Below, piece by piece: positions 1 through 7,326 of a stretch of 44,105 nucleotides of DNA. Within the stretch, counting starts at the first letter, position 1, and every line of letters begins with the position of its first letter. The DNA lies in the NCBI GenBank assembly GCA_020049245.1, contig JAIFLB010000065.1:1-44105 (forward strand), read 5' to 3'. The notes under the pieces were generated by a model, which was not told the origin of the DNA, searched no databases, and saw nothing but the letters and a program-made list of their open reading frames with translations. Origin of the DNA: Betaproteobacteria bacterium. Lineage in GTDB: Bacteria; Pseudomonadota; Gammaproteobacteria; Burkholderiales; Thiobacillaceae. A program made the position numbers and the translations under genes.

Positions 1-2
1 CA

Positions 3-1430
3 TTGCTGATGCTGGCGGGCGCTGCGGCGGTGGCGCTGATCGACCGCATGCCAACGCCGTCGCGTTTATTGGCGGTTGCGTTGGCGGTGGTGGTGTTGCT
101 TGACCCTTGGGCGGCGCATGCGCCGGGTTTCTGGTTGTCATTCGGTGCGGTGGCGGCTTTGCTATTGGTCGGCGCCGGCCGCTTGCGACGGCTGTCGCTC
201 TGGCTGGCCTGGAGCAAGACGCAATGGGCGATCACGCTGGCGTTGACGCCGTTGTTGCTGAGTCTGTTCCAGGAGGTTTCGCTGGTTTCTCCGCTCGCCA
301 ATCTGGTGGCGATTCCGCTGATCAGTCTGCTGGCAGTGCCATTGTCGTTGCTGGCGGCGTTGACGCCGATTGCATACGCGGCGACGGCTGCGCATGCCGT
401 GGTGGCCGCAGTCATGTGGCTTTTGCAGGCTTTGGTGAGCCTGCCGCAACCGTTGTTGCATGCCGCGACGCCGTCGTTGCTCGCGCTTTTGCTGGCATTG
501 GCTGGCGCGGGTTTACTGCTGTTACCGCGCGGCTTCCCCGGCCGTTGGCTCGGCGGCTTGCTGTTCCTGCCCTTGTTTTTTCCGCGCCTGCCGACGCCAG
601 TCGAAGGCTCAGCCTGGCTGACCGTGCTGGATGTTGGCCAGGGCGAGGCCGTGCTGGTGAGGACGGCGCGGCATGCCATGTTGTTTGATAGCGGGCCGCG
701 CTATGTTTCCGGCGAGGATGCGGGAGCGCGTGTGGTTGCGCCTGCGTTGTGGCATCAGGGTATCAATCGGCTGGATGGTCTGGTGCTGTCGCATGACGAT
801 CTTGATCACACCGGCGGTACCTTGTCGCTGTTGCAAAGTCATCAGCCAACCTGGCTGCTGACTTCGCTGGCTGGCATGCCGTTGCGCTCGCTTGGCGTGA
901 ATGGGCAAAGCGTGCGTGGCTTGCGTCCGGATGCGCTGGCGTGCCGAGCCGGGCAGACCTGGACTTGGGATGGTGTGCGCTTCGAAGTGTTGCATCCGCC
1001 GGCGCATCAATATCGCCAGTCTGGCCAGAGCGACAACAATCGAAGTTGCGTGATTCGAATCGAAACCGACCGCTTCAGCGCGTTACTACCGGGAGATATC
1101 GATCGCTTGGGCGAGATGAACCTGATTGAGCGGCAACAGTTGCAAGCTGCGGATGTACTGATATCGCCACATCATGGCAGCCGATCTTCGTCGACACCGG
1201 AATTCCTTGCCGCGTTGCGGCCGACCTGGGTGGTGATTCCGGTTGGCCATCGCAATCGCTATGGGCATCCGCACCCGGAAGTGCTGGCGCGATACCGGGC
1301 ATTGTCCGGTGTGACGCTGGCACGCACTGATCGCGATGGCGCCATCACGCTACGCCTGCAAGGTGATGCGATCCAACTCGAGCGGGCGCGGGAGGTAGAG
1401 AAACGCTATTGGCGAAATGCCGCTTTTTAG
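3..1430 (+). CDS. comEC: ComEC/Rec2 DNA-uptake channel protein, 5'-truncated by the window edge
   Basis: This is the C-terminal 475 residues or so of the inner-membrane channel that carries single-stranded DNA into the cytoplasm during natural transformation. The frame is open to the first bases, so the true start lies outside the window. The first 200 residues are a run of hydrophobic membrane segments (the Competence domain). From about residue 205 a metallo-beta-lactamase-like domain follows, with LDVGQGEAVLV, the metal motif LSHDDLDHTGG and the PHHGSRSSS loop. Full-length family members have about 750-850 residues, so roughly 300 N-terminal residues (OB-fold and first helices) are missing. 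It converges on prkB with only 12 bases between the stops. The pil genes at 38.7-42.6 kb could supply the uptake pilus, but that link is an inference. Confidence 0.93.
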   Translation: MLMLAGAAAVALIDRMPTPSRLLAVALAVVVLLDPWAAHAPGFWLSFGAVAALLLVGAGRLRRLSLWLAWSKTQWAITLALTPLLLSLFQEVSLVSPLANLVAIPLISLLAVPLSLLAALTPIAYAATAAHAVVAAVMWLLQALVSLPQPLLHAATPSLLALLLALAGAGLLLLPRGFPGRWLGGLLFLPLFFPRLPTPVEGSAWLTVLDVGQGEAVLVRTARHAMLFDSGPRYVSGEDAGARVVAPALWHQGINRLDGLVLSHDDLDHTGGTLSLLQSHQPTWLLTSLAGMPLRSLGVNGQSVRGLRPDALACRAGQTWTWDGVRFEVLHPPAHQYRQSGQSDNNRSCVIRIETDRFSALLPGDIDRLGEMNLIERQQLQAADVLISPHHGSRSSSTPEFLAALRPTWVVIPVGHRNRYGHPHPEVLARYRALSGVTLARTDRDGAITLRLQGDAIQLERAREVEKRYWRNAAF

Positions 1431-1442
1431 CCTTTTCTATCG

Positions 1443-2390
1443 TTAGCCAGCCAGCGCAGCCCGCTGTTTTTCCATCATCTCTTCCACCAGCGGTCCACAG
1501 ATCACTGATAGCGCCAGGCGCAATTCTCCGCCCGGCACCAGCATCGTGGTGGGGCGCGTCATGCGGGAACCAGGAATGCGTTGCAGCAGGGCGGGGAAGT
1601 TGTGCCGTTTGCGATCGCGGAAATGAATCACCAGGACAGATTCATCCGGCGTTGGCACCTCGCGGGCGATGAACGGGTTGGAAGTGTCGACCAGCGGCAT
1701 GCGCTGGATATTGATATCGGTGAGGCCGAATTGCGGCACGATGTAGTGAATGTAATCGTCCATTCGACGCAAGATGGTTTCCAGAGACGCTTCTGTGGAA
1801 CAGATGCCCTTGGCGCAATCACGGTGGATTTTCTGGATCCATTCCAGGTTGATTGCCGGCACGACACCGATCAACAGATCGATATGTTGGGCGACATCAA
1901 TGCCGGCTTTGCCGATGCGGCGATCGATCTCGGGTGGAAAGTGGCGCGAATCCACCTGGCGCCGGGTCCATGTATTGGCCACCAAACCGCCGTGCTGGCC
2001 TTCGTAGAACAGCAGGTTGGAGCCACTTTGCAACGGTTTCCAGGGTGTGAACTCGCCAGATTTGACGCCGAGCGTGGCGGCGCGCGTTTCGTTGTGGGCA
2101 TATTCGCGCACGACGCCGCTGCCGGTTTCTGCGTAGGTCTGGAAAAACTGTTCCAGTTCCGGGAAGTGGTTGCATTCCGGGCCGAACCAGGAAATGCGGC
2201 GGTTGCTGACCCGGGCTTCATCGAGCAATGCGGCGAATTGGCGGTCGGTATAACGTCGGAAGCCATCGCCATGAACAATTGCGGGCTTGACGTCCTGACG
2301 GCTGAACAGATCCTTGAATGCGTGGCGGACGGTCGAGAGGCCGGCGCCAGCCATGCCGGTGACAGCAATAATGGGATGTTTTTCAGACAT
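1443..2390 (-). CDS. prkB: Phosphoribulokinase (Calvin cycle), class I proteobacterial type
   Basis: The enzyme phosphorylates ribulose 5-phosphate with ATP to give ribulose 1,5-bisphosphate, the CO2 acceptor of Rubisco. The 315-residue product has the P-loop GMAGAGLST at residues 12-20, which lacks the canonical lysine as in other class I enzymes (usually GSSGAGTTT-like). It also has the family blocks FGPECNHFPELE, FYEGQHG, LIGVVPAINLEWIQKIHRD, DTSNPF and the late RPTTMLVPGGEL. The frame is open 58 codons further upstream, but that extension has no family resemblance. The chosen ATG at 2390 has a GGAG about 11 bases upstream and gives the usual length of about 290-315 aa. It is divergent from a two-component system. 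No Rubisco or other cbb gene is in the window. The gene marks the host as a probable autotroph. Confidence 0.93.
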   Translation of the reverse strand: MSEKHPIIAVTGMAGAGLSTVRHAFKDLFSRQDVKPAIVHGDGFRRYTDRQFAALLDEARVSNRRISWFGPECNHFPELEQFFQTYAETGSGVVREYAHNETRAATLGVKSGEFTPWKPLQSGSNLLFYEGQHGGLVANTWTRRQVDSRHFPPEIDRRIGKAGIDVAQHIDLLIGVVPAINLEWIQKIHRDCAKGICSTEASLETILRRMDDYIHYIVPQFGLTDINIQRMPLVDTSNPFIAREVPTPDESVLVIHFRDRKRHNFPALLQRIPGSRMTRPTTMLVPGGELRLALSVICGPLVEEMMEKQRAALAG

Positions 2391-2556
2391 TGATGCGGCT
2401 CCACGCGCTGAGTGAAAGGGTTCGAAGAAGTGGGATCGGAGAATACTATCCGGTATCGGCGATGCCGGGGGTGGCCAAACAGTCTGTGATGTTTGATTGC
2501 TGTGGCTGGAATGAGTCCAGTACCATCTTGCATTGCTTGCTTGAGGTTGAGCTGAC
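2391..2556. promoter_or_regulatory. Divergent promoter region between prkB and the GAF histidine kinase
   Basis: This 166-base gap separates two divergently transcribed starts, so it should hold promoters for both. I see no confident sigma-70 hexamers and no clear CbbR (LysR-type) operator. The only start-deciding sites are a GGAG before prkB (minus strand) and a GAGG at about 2543 before the kinase TTG. Confidence 0.5.
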
Positions 2557-3777
2557 TTGGACAATTTTCACATCCCCATTTCCGCCATCGGCATGGCGAA
2601 TCGAGACCTGCCCAGCGAGCAAGATCGGGGCGATCGTTTGCCGGTGATCGAGGTGTTGGCGGAAATCGCCAGCAGCATGAGTTCTGACGCCAATACGGAA
2701 CAGATGCTGATGCGTTTTCTTGAGATCATGGTGCGCATCTCACGCGCCAAGGCCGGCGCGGTGCGTGTGTTGACCGCCGATGGCGCGCATCTGCGCATGG
2801 CGGGTTCAATCGGCCTGAGTCCGGCGTTGATCGAGAAGGAACGTTATGTGCCGCTCGAATGCGGCATCTGCGGCAAGGCGACGTTGTCGCAAGCATCTCA
2901 GTCCGACAGCGTCATGGAGGTGTGCCAGAAACAGGTTCGCCATATCTATTTTGCGCAAAATTGCAGCACGGTTTACGCGGTGCCGTTGCGCCACAAGGGC
3001 AAGGTGCTTGGGGTTTACAACATCTTTCTGGATAACCCGGCGCCGCTGCCAGAAGACATTCGCTACCTGTTCAATTCGATTAGCGAACACCTGGGCATGG
3101 CGCTGGAAAACACGCGCCTGACGCGCGAGAACATGCGCATCTCGTTGATGAACGAACGCACCATGTTGGCGAATCAGATTCATGATTCGCTGGCGCAGAC
3201 GCTGGCCTACGCCAAGATGCGGTTGACCGTATTGAACGAGGCACTTGCTGAGCAGGATCAGGTGCGCGCCAATCGCTATCTGGGCGAGGTTGAAGAAGCG
3301 GTGGACCTGGCCTATTCGGAATTGCGCAATCTGATTACCCAATTCCGCGATCGCATCGATCCGCGTGGTCTGGTGCCGGCGTTGCAGGAGATGGCAGAAA
3401 GTTTCAGCAAGAAGGCGAATGCGGATGTTGATTTCCTGAATGTGGCGCAGGATGTGGTGCTGACGCCAGAGGAAGAAATTCAGGTGTTCCATATCATTCA
3501 GGAATCGCTTTACAACATCTGCAAGCATGCCCGTGCTCGCCATGTGGTGGTGACACTCGATCTGCACGAAAACGAGTATGTAGTGAATGTGGCGGATGAT
3601 GGTGTTGGCCTGCAGGGCACCGCACTGGCCAATATGGGCAAGAGTTTTGGCCTGACCATCATGCGCGAACGTGCCGCGAAACTGGGCGGTACGCTGACCA
3701 TCGAAAGTCGCGCAGCGGGTGGCACCATCGTGCGGTTGTGTTTCCCGGCGCGTCCGGGGGTTGAGGATCAAGCATGA
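2557..3777 (+). CDS. Soluble GAF-domain sensor histidine kinase, NarX/HisKA_3 type
   Basis: This 406-residue two-component sensor has no hydrophobic stretch long enough for a membrane segment, so it is predicted to be cytoplasmic. A GAF domain covers about residues 45-183 and holds four cysteines (C102 and C105 as ECGICGK, C123, C136) that could bind a metal or Fe-S centre or act as redox switches. A HisKA_3 dimerisation/phosphoacceptor helix follows (NQIHDSLAQTLAYAK, His209), then a HATPase_c domain with NICKHARA, DDGVGL and FGLTIMRERA. The start is TTG at 2557 behind GAGG about 10 bases upstream. The first ATG, at 2593, has no recognisable ribosome site. The stop overlaps the response regulator start as ATGA, so the pair is translationally coupled. 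The signal is unknown. Divergence from prkB suggests, but does not show, a role in autotrophic or redox control. Confidence 0.88.
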   Translation: MDNFHIPISAIGMANRDLPSEQDRGDRLPVIEVLAEIASSMSSDANTEQMLMRFLEIMVRISRAKAGAVRVLTADGAHLRMAGSIGLSPALIEKERYVPLECGICGKATLSQASQSDSVMEVCQKQVRHIYFAQNCSTVYAVPLRHKGKVLGVYNIFLDNPAPLPEDIRYLFNSISEHLGMALENTRLTRENMRISLMNERTMLANQIHDSLAQTLAYAKMRLTVLNEALAEQDQVRANRYLGEVEEAVDLAYSELRNLITQFRDRIDPRGLVPALQEMAESFSKKANADVDFLNVAQDVVLTPEEEIQVFHIIQESLYNICKHARARHVVVTLDLHENEYVVNVADDGVGLQGTALANMGKSFGLTIMRERAAKLGGTLTIESRAAGGTIVRLCFPARPGVEDQA

Positions 3778-4457
3778 ATCCATTACCCGCTGAACAATTA
3801 CGCATTGTTCTGGTTGACGATCACACGCTGTTTCGCAAGGGCTTGGCGGAACTGCTGGAACGTGAGGGCGCGGTCAAGGTGTCGGCGATTACCGGCAACC
3901 CGACCGAGGTTGCCGGTTTGCTGCGCACTTACAGTCCGGATGTGTTGATCCTGGATTTGAATATCGGTGGCACGGATGGGATTCAGGTGATGCAGGAGCT
4001 GCGCGCCGATTCATTCATGCTGCCGGTGCTTTTGCTGACGGTGAGCGAGGCGGAAGAAGACATGGCTCGGGCTCTCCGCAACGGTGCCAATGGCTATCTG
4101 TTGAAGAGCATGGAGCCGGATGAATTGGTCGATGCGATCATCCGCGCAGCTCGGGGTGAAACCGTGGTGGCGCCGGCGATGACGGCAAAATTGGTGCGCA
4201 TGCTGGATGGCAAGAACAACAGCGCAACTTCGTTGCTGGAGTCATTGACCCAGCGCGAGCGGGAAATCCTCAAACATCTGGCCAAGGGCGAGAGCAACAA
4301 GGCGATTGCCCGCGAACTCGATATCAGCTACGACACGGTCAAGTTGCATGTGCGGCATATCCTGGCCAAGCTGAATCTGTCATCGCGGGTTGAGGCTGCC
4401 GTTTTTGCAGTCGAAAACAAGCTTTCGCCCGGCTTCGAGGTGCAACGCAAGAACTGA
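3774..4457 (+). CDS. NarL/FixJ-family response regulator (REC-LuxR)
   Basis: This is the 227-residue partner of the preceding kinase. The receiver domain spans about residues 9-125, with the acidic pair in VLVDDHTLF, the phosphoacceptor Asp61 in LILDLNIGG and the switch lysine in GYLLKSMEP. A LuxR-type helix-turn-helix covers about residues 158-212 (LTQREREILKHLAKGESNKAIARELDIS and the recognition helix that follows). The ATG lies inside the kinase's end (ATGA overlap). The gene's last codons run into a 12-base tandem repeat. Its targets are unknown. Candidates by position are prkB or the accessory sulfur operon, but this is inference. No terminator with a T-tract is seen in the 29-base gap before the convergent dioxygenase gene. 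Confidence 0.92.
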   Translation: MNPLPAEQLRIVLVDDHTLFRKGLAELLEREGAVKVSAITGNPTEVAGLLRTYSPDVLILDLNIGGTDGIQVMQELRADSFMLPVLLLTVSEAEEDMARALRNGANGYLLKSMEPDELVDAIIRAARGETVVAPAMTAKLVRMLDGKNNSATSLLESLTQREREILKHLAKGESNKAIARELDISYDTVKLHVRHILAKLNLSSRVEAAVFAVENKLSPGFEVQRKN

Positions 4458-4480
4458 CGCAAAAACTGACGCAAAAACTG
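4445..4480 (+). repeat. Three tandem copies of a 12-base unit at the response-regulator stop
   Basis: The unit ACGCAAAAACTG occurs three times head to tail (4445-4456 with one mismatch, 4457-4468, 4469-4480). The stop codon of the response regulator is formed across the first junction, and each further copy carries the same in-frame TGA. Copy-number change would therefore alter the 3' untranslated end rather than the protein. It looks like local slippage duplication. Confidence 0.8.
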
Positions 4481-4486
4481 GAATTT

Positions 4487-5392
4487 TCAGCCGCGCAGGT
4501 TCTGCAGGTGGTCGTGATAGCGAGCCCGGTAAAGCAGGCGGCGATGTTCCGGGCGGTCGGTAAAGCCCGTACGGGTGTGAAGCACGTTGTTGCAGATCAG
4601 GCCCATGCCGGGTTGTAGCTTGAGGCTGAAAACGCCGGCAGGCCGGCTTTCCAGTAATTCTTCCAGGGCTTTTAACGCCGCCTGAGTCGCTACGTCCTGC
4701 TTCCAGGCGATGCTCTTGGTGCGAGCGGTATAGCGCAGATGCAGATGGCCGTTGGCAACGCATAGGGCGGGGCCGGTTTCGTCGCCACGTGCGGTGCCAT
4801 GTTCATCTTCGCGGGCCGGGATGGTCATCGCATCCGTCGCCATCAGGGCACGAATATGCTCAGGATTGGCATCGCGCAGCGCGATATAGGCCAGTTCATG
4901 ATCGAGTAAATCGTTCTCGCCGCCGTCATCTGCTTCTCGCACGCAATGCAGCGTCATCGCGAAGATGCGCCGCTCGGGCGGGTTGTAGTAGCCATCGGTA
5001 TGCCAGCGGATGCGGTGATGTGTGTAGGGTATGAATTCTCCGCGCTTGCTGTTGCCAACCCCGCTGCCTTCGTCCTGTGGCGTCAGGCTGGAAATGCCGT
5101 CTTCGTCGGCTAGCCAGTTGGCATCGAGATGGGTCAGGCCGAACTGGGCGGAAAGTAGGCGTGGGCCGTTCTTGTCTTCGTTTTCGCCCATGCCGGTGGC
5201 ATAAATCGCCATGTTGGTCTTGGCGATGTGCTGCCAGAGCGCGGCATATTCGGCGTTGCTGAGTTGCTTCGGATCGCGCACAGTGACGATCAGGTCTTCG
5301 CCCCGGGGTGGATAATCGGCCAACTTGTCAGCCCGCCAGGAGGCGTAGCCAGCGGCGTTGTCAGGATGGAACGGGCTGTCAAGCGGGATCAT
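4487..5392 (-). CDS. TauD/TfdA-family Fe(II)/2-oxoglutarate dioxygenase
   Basis: This 301-residue protein is a non-haem iron oxygenase that couples 2-oxoglutarate decarboxylation to substrate hydroxylation. The facial triad is visible: His and Asp in RWHTDGYY (about residues 130-136) and a distal His in NNVLHTRTGF (about residue 271). The 2OG-binding arginine is probably in RRLLYRARY near the C-terminus. The family includes taurine dioxygenase, which releases sulfite from a sulfonate, but also many enzymes with unrelated substrates, so the substrate cannot be assigned. It is the last gene of the minus-strand accessory sulfur operon, 9 bases after the preceding 195-aa gene. That context makes an organosulfur substrate attractive but unproven. 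The ATG at 5392 is the start of the conserved-looking sequence. Confidence 0.83.
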   Translation of the reverse strand: MIPLDSPFHPDNAAGYASWRADKLADYPPRGEDLIVTVRDPKQLSNAEYAALWQHIAKTNMAIYATGMGENEDKNGPRLLSAQFGLTHLDANWLADEDGISSLTPQDEGSGVGNSKRGEFIPYTHHRIRWHTDGYYNPPERRIFAMTLHCVREADDGGENDLLDHELAYIALRDANPEHIRALMATDAMTIPAREDEHGTARGDETGPALCVANGHLHLRYTARTKSIAWKQDVATQAALKALEELLESRPAGVFSLKLQPGMGLICNNVLHTRTGFTDRPEHRRLLYRARYHDHLQNLRG

Positions 5393-5401
5393 CTGGCACT
5401 T

Positions 5402-5989
5402 TCAGGCGGGTTCTAATGGCGGGTAAAAACCGTCCATGTTTTTCTTGGCCATATCCATCATCGCCGGCACTTCAATTTCCATTAATTGATCCTGAATCCA
5501 GCTTTGATCGGATTTCTCCATGTCTTCCCGAATCATCAGGCTAAGGAAACGGGCGGGCTGGAAATTTGGTTTGCCATTGGGCAAAGTGAACTCGGCGAAC
5601 TCGGCGTAATCCTGCATTCGCTTGTTGAGCAGCTCGATATAGCCTTCCTGATAGTCATAATTCGGGTCGCGTTCGCCATCATTGAAATCGAGGATGTTCT
5701 GTTCCATCACTTCGGCCAGACGAATGCCGGTGGCACTGATCAGTTCCTGGCGCTGCTCGTCATCCAGGCGGTCGAACGCCAGACGATCCATGTAATGCAC
5801 CAGAAAACAGGTTAGTTCGGCAATGATCTTGAAGCCGCGTTGCGGTGTGATGATGTCGTAGTCGGCCTTGGATAGATTGTCGATTGCCTTGTCGGCAAGC
5901 CGCCACAGCATCGAGGCCATGACGGTGGCGACTTCCTCGGGCGAACGTTCGCCTTCCTTCTTGAACCAGGTGGTTTTGACGCGAAGCAA
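5402..5989 (-). CDS. Unrecognised 195-aa acidic helical protein of the accessory sulfur operon
   Basis: I do not recognise this family. The product is soluble, with no signal peptide or membrane segment, rich in Asp/Glu and probably almost all helical. It has one cysteine (in ELTCFLVHYMD) and an aromatic/acidic middle (DGERDPNYDYQEGY). The start is chosen as TTG at 5989: GGAGAA lies 7 bases upstream, inside the end of the sulfurtransferase gene, and only 2 bases separate that stop from this start. The upstream in-frame ATG at 6043 would overlap the sulfurtransferase gene by 52 bases. The very tight spacing on both sides (2 and 9 bases) says it is co-translated with the sulfurtransferase and dioxygenase genes. 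Its function is unknown. Confidence 0.78.
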   Translation of the reverse strand: MLRVKTTWFKKEGERSPEEVATVMASMLWRLADKAIDNLSKADYDIITPQRGFKIIAELTCFLVHYMDRLAFDRLDDEQRQELISATGIRLAEVMEQNILDFNDGERDPNYDYQEGYIELLNKRMQDYAEFAEFTLPNGKPNFQPARFLSLMIREDMEKSDQSWIQDQLMEIEVPAMMDMAKKNMDGFYPPLEPA

Positions 5990-5991
5990 AG

Positions 5992-6840
5992 TTATTCTCC
6001 AGTCGCGACTGGCCGGGATGGATCGCGAATCCACTCGCTCCATGAGCCGGGATAAAGACGGGAACCGGGCAGACCGGCGATTTCCATGGCCAACAGGTTA
6101 TGGCAGGCGGTGACGCCTGAGCCGCAGGTGTGAATGACTTGCCAGGCGGGTCGGCCTTTCAGCATGGCCTGGAAGTTTTCACGTAATGCCTCAGGCGGCA
6201 AATAGGTGCCGTCGATATCAAGATTTTCGTCAAACGCCCAGTTGATCGAGCCGGGGATGTGTCCGGCAACCGGGTCTAGCGGTTCGAATTCGCCGGTGAA
6301 ACGGCGTTCCGGGCGCGCGTCGATGATCATTTGCTCGCCGGTTTTTACCGCATGCAGCACTTCGTCGGCTGACACGATCTGGGTCGGTTCCGGTAAACAG
6401 GCGCATCGGCCTTTAGCCAGTTCGGGTAAATCGGAGGTCAGTGGCCGCTTTTCGCGCTGCCATTTGGGAAATCCGCCATCCAGCAAGGCAACTGCGGGGT
6501 GACCCAGCCAGCGCAGCATCCACCAGGCGCGCACAGCCATGGCTCCGAAGCTGTCGTCATAAACAACGACCTGCTTGTTGACGCCAATACCCCAATTGCA
6601 AACCTTCTTGGCGAATTCTTCTGGATCAGGCAGCGGGTGGCGGCCGGTGGATTCGGTGATTTGCGTCGACAGATCCTCATCAAGATGGACATACCGAGCG
6701 CCGGGAATGTGGTTTTTCAGATAAGCCTGACGTCCGCCTTCGGGGTCGGTCAGGGTGAAGCGGCAATCAAGCACGATCCAGTTTGGGTCATCCAGATGCT
6801 GAGCCAGGTCTTCGGTACTTACGATGGTGTTGATGAACAT
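5992..6840 (-). CDS. sseA: 3-mercaptopyruvate/thiosulfate sulfurtransferase, tandem rhodanese
   Basis: This 282-residue enzyme carries sulfane sulfur as a persulfide and passes it to thiophilic acceptors. Two rhodanese domains are visible. The inactive N-terminal one (about 5-130) contains VLDCRFTL, HIPGARYVHLDEDL and the block RAWWMLRWLGHPAVALLDGG. The catalytic C-terminal one (about 155-280) contains IDARPERRF, GHIPGSINWAF and the active loop CGSGVTAC with Cys239. The CGSGVT form is typical of mercaptopyruvate-type enzymes rather than classical rhodanese. The ATG at 6840 gives the standard length. The frame is open 18 codons upstream, but that extension is not family-like. Placement in an operon with a DsrC paralogue, next to dsr, suggests a role feeding or trafficking sulfur for the Dsr pathway. 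Confidence 0.9.
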   Translation of the reverse strand: MFINTIVSTEDLAQHLDDPNWIVLDCRFTLTDPEGGRQAYLKNHIPGARYVHLDEDLSTQITESTGRHPLPDPEEFAKKVCNWGIGVNKQVVVYDDSFGAMAVRAWWMLRWLGHPAVALLDGGFPKWQREKRPLTSDLPELAKGRCACLPEPTQIVSADEVLHAVKTGEQMIIDARPERRFTGEFEPLDPVAGHIPGSINWAFDENLDIDGTYLPPEALRENFQAMLKGRPAWQVIHTCGSGVTACHNLLAMEIAGLPGSRLYPGSWSEWIRDPSRPVATGE

Positions 6841-6856
6841 GAGAGTGTGGAATCGG

Positions 6857-6912
6857 TTACGCGCTGTCGATAGGTGGAGAGAACTCGCCGCCACACCTGC
6901 GGCAGCGCGTAA
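6857..6912 (-). repeat. 10-base inverted repeat between rspA and sseA
   Basis: TTACGCGCTG (6857-6866) and its perfect complement CAGCGCGTAA (6903-6912) flank 36 bases that contain a second, inner AGGTG/CACCT pair. As minus-strand RNA it makes a long interrupted stem-loop in the gap between the DsrC-like gene and the sulfurtransferase gene. No T-tract follows, so it is not an ordinary intrinsic terminator. An mRNA-stability, processing or partial-attenuation element is possible. Confidence 0.65.
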
Positions 6913-6924
6913 TTGCTTGCTAGA

Positions 6925-7257
6925 TTAGTAGCCGCCTTTGCCAAATGGCTTCGGCATGCCGGCAACCTTGGCGGATTGACGGTTGGGTTGCAGCGGGAAG
7001 AGTTCGTACAGCTTCTTCTTCCAGTCCACGCTGTCGTCTTCTTCGTCAAGCATGGCTACCATATTCCGGAAGTTGGGCGTGTGGCCGTCTTCCTGATAAC
7101 GCTCACGCATGAAGCGAACGACCTGCCAATGTTCATCCGTCAGGTTGATCTTTTCTGCAGCGGCAATAACTGGTACGACGTCATCACTGAAATTGGCTTC
7201 GACCAGAAAGCCGTCGTCGTCAGTCTCAAGTTCTTCGCCGTTAACGATATAACCCAT
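6925..7257 (-). CDS. Cysteine-less DsrC/TusE-family paralogue (RspA type)
   Basis: The 110-residue protein has the DsrC/TusE fold signature (NLTDEHWQVVRFMRERYQ, KLYELFPLQPNRQS, VAGMPKP). It lacks both redox cysteines of the flexible C-terminal arm. Where dsrC in this window ends KQACKIAGLPKPTGCI, this protein has Ala and Lys at the two positions and ends GKGGY, two residues longer. It has no cysteine at all. Such DsrC homologues have been named RspA and are thought to be regulatory rather than sulfur-carrying. The ATG at 7257 has AGGAG a few bases upstream. It sits in the minus-strand operon, 69 bases after the Cas6-like gene and 84 bases before sseA. It cannot do the persulfide/trisulfide chemistry of DsrC, so a decoy, regulatory or structural role is inferred. 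Confidence 0.9.
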   Translation of the reverse strand: MGYIVNGEELETDDDGFLVEANFSDDVVPVIAAAEKINLTDEHWQVVRFMRERYQEDGHTPNFRNMVAMLDEEDDSVDWKKKLYELFPLQPNRQSAKVAGMPKPFGKGGY

Positions 7258-7326
7258 GGTTTTCTCCTATTGAGCGGGTTGAAAAAAGTTTGAAAACTCA
7301 CATCAGGAGGCACGCAACCGTAACAT

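Noticed and set aside
1581..2393. A 270-codon plus-strand frame opposite prkB
   Set aside because: It mirrors phosphoribulokinase codons, has no ribosome site or family features, and prkB is unambiguous.
2391..2564. A 58-residue N-terminal extension of phosphoribulokinase
   Set aside because: The extension is not family-like, would overlap the kinase start, and the internal ATG at 2390 has its own ribosome site.
2806..3783. A 325-codon minus-strand frame opposite the histidine kinase gene
   Set aside because: It is a shadow of a gene with intact GAF, HisKA_3 and HATPase motifs. Its own translation is low-complexity His/Gln-rich.
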